From an uncultured Eubacteriales bacterium (GTDB taxonomy: Bacteria > Bacillota > Clostridia > UMGS1810): 5,842 nucleotides of DNA. The notes below the pieces were generated by a model that was given only the letters and a program-made list of their open reading frames with translations, was not told where the DNA came from and did not search any database. Shown here one piece after another: positions 5,547 through 5,842 of this stretch. Made by a program: the position numbers and the translations under genes. Each line of letters opens with the position of its first letter. Within the stretch, counting starts at the first letter, position 1. The stretch spans positions 1-5,842 of the forward strand of contig CABUQL010000096.1 of the NCBI GenBank assembly GCA_902493665.1, written 5' to 3'.

Positions 5547-5842
5547 TTAGTTTAAATCAGAACCGTTATCGCCGGGTTTATCGTTTTCATCTATTTCGCT
5601 TGAAACGGTTTCAGAATTTTTATTTTCTTCTTCGGCTTCATCTTTGATTTTTCCGCCGTTAAAAATGATTTCAAATTCTTCGCCTGAAATTTTTTCGTAT
5701 TTCATAAGCGCCTGAGCAACATTTTCAAGCTTATCCATATGAGAACTTATTAAATCTTTACATTTATTAAAGCAATCGTCGATAATTGTGCGTATTTCTT
5801 CGTCAATTTCCGCCGCAACATGCTCGCTGACATATCTCGACT
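5547..5842 (-). CDS. ftsH: ATP-dependent zinc metalloprotease FtsH, C-terminal end only
   Basis: The frame is open to the right edge, so only the last 97 residues are seen. An ATG at 5738 is internal (the M of S-S-H-M-D-K-L), not a start. The visible part is the end of the FtsH peptidase domain: Y-V-S-E-H-V-A-A-E-I-D-E-E-I-R-T-I-I-D-D, then K-D-L-I-S-S-H-M-D-K-L-E-N-V-A, and A-L-M-K-Y-E-K-I-S-G-E-E-F-E-I-I-F. These match the family's (S/D)-E-x-x-A-x-x-I-D-x-E-V/I and L-L-E-K-E-T-L-x-G-E-E-F helices. The AAA+ module, the HEXXH zinc site and the N-terminal membrane helices lie outside the window. After it comes a hydrophilic, acidic and Asn/Ser-rich tail of about 38 residues, typical of variable FtsH termini. 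By family it is a membrane-anchored hexameric protease for quality control and regulated proteolysis. A terminator follows at once. Confidence 0.88.
   Translation of the reverse strand, partial: SRYVSEHVAAEIDEEIRTIIDDCFNKCKDLISSHMDKLENVAQALMKYEKISGEEFEIIFNGGKIKDEAEEENKNSETVSSEIDENDKPGDNGSDLN

Noticed and set aside
5736..5738. ATG as the start of a separate 63-residue acidic protein
   Set aside because: The frame is open to the right edge and the upstream residues match the FtsH C-terminal helices, so this Met is internal.

Overview
The window is AT-rich, with strong AGGAGG-type ribosome binding sites, overlapping genes and short intergenic gaps carrying GC-cored hairpin terminators. Together with the protein families, this points to a low-GC Bacillota chromosome, probably class Clostridia (an Oscillospirales-like gut lineage is my guess and is not proven here). 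It reads as mostly housekeeping chromosome. I see no phage, plasmid, transposon or CRISPR content.

Layout. Positions 3-1286 (+) hold an APC-superfamily amino-acid permease that has lost its N-terminus at the left edge. It converges on everything else, which lies on the minus strand, and a strong hairpin at 1314-1340 can terminate transcription from both sides. From the right edge, transcription runs leftward. First comes the C-terminal end of FtsH (5547-5842, continuing beyond the window) with its own terminator (5515-5540). A good sigma-A promoter (5463-5491) then starts a compact operon: a DUF2156/GNAT-like protein (4542-5441), a DJ-1/PfpI protein (4006-4545), a 5-formyltetrahydrofolate cyclo-ligase (3454-4034) and a CPBP/CAAX-type membrane protease (2579-3457). 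Neighbouring genes overlap by 4, 29 and 4 bases, so they are probably translationally coupled. After a 149-base gap with its own candidate promoter comes a complete XerC/XerD-type tyrosine recombinase (1443-2429).

Two points deserve attention. First, the cyclo-ligase is broken by an apparent one-base loss at about 3600-3606. The missing C-terminal 48 codons, including the family's YYDRF motif, are intact in the -1 frame and end in an ATGA overlap with the protease gene. The break lies on a heptamer with the X-XXY-YYZ form of a -1 slippery site, so recent mutation, sequencing error and recoding are all possible. Second, a perfect 28-base palindrome (2444-2471) abuts the Shine-Dalgarno sequence of the recombinase gene. 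It has no T-tract on either strand, so it does not look like a terminator. Its size and 11-6-11 organisation resemble a dif/Xer recombination site, but it could equally be an operator or a leader RNA hairpin.

How the genes work together: the operon mixes one-carbon folate repair (5-FCL), a possible stress or carbonyl-detoxification protein (DJ-1), a putative aminoacyl-transferase-like protein and an intramembrane protease. No single pathway unites them, and the order may simply be a conserved housekeeping cluster.
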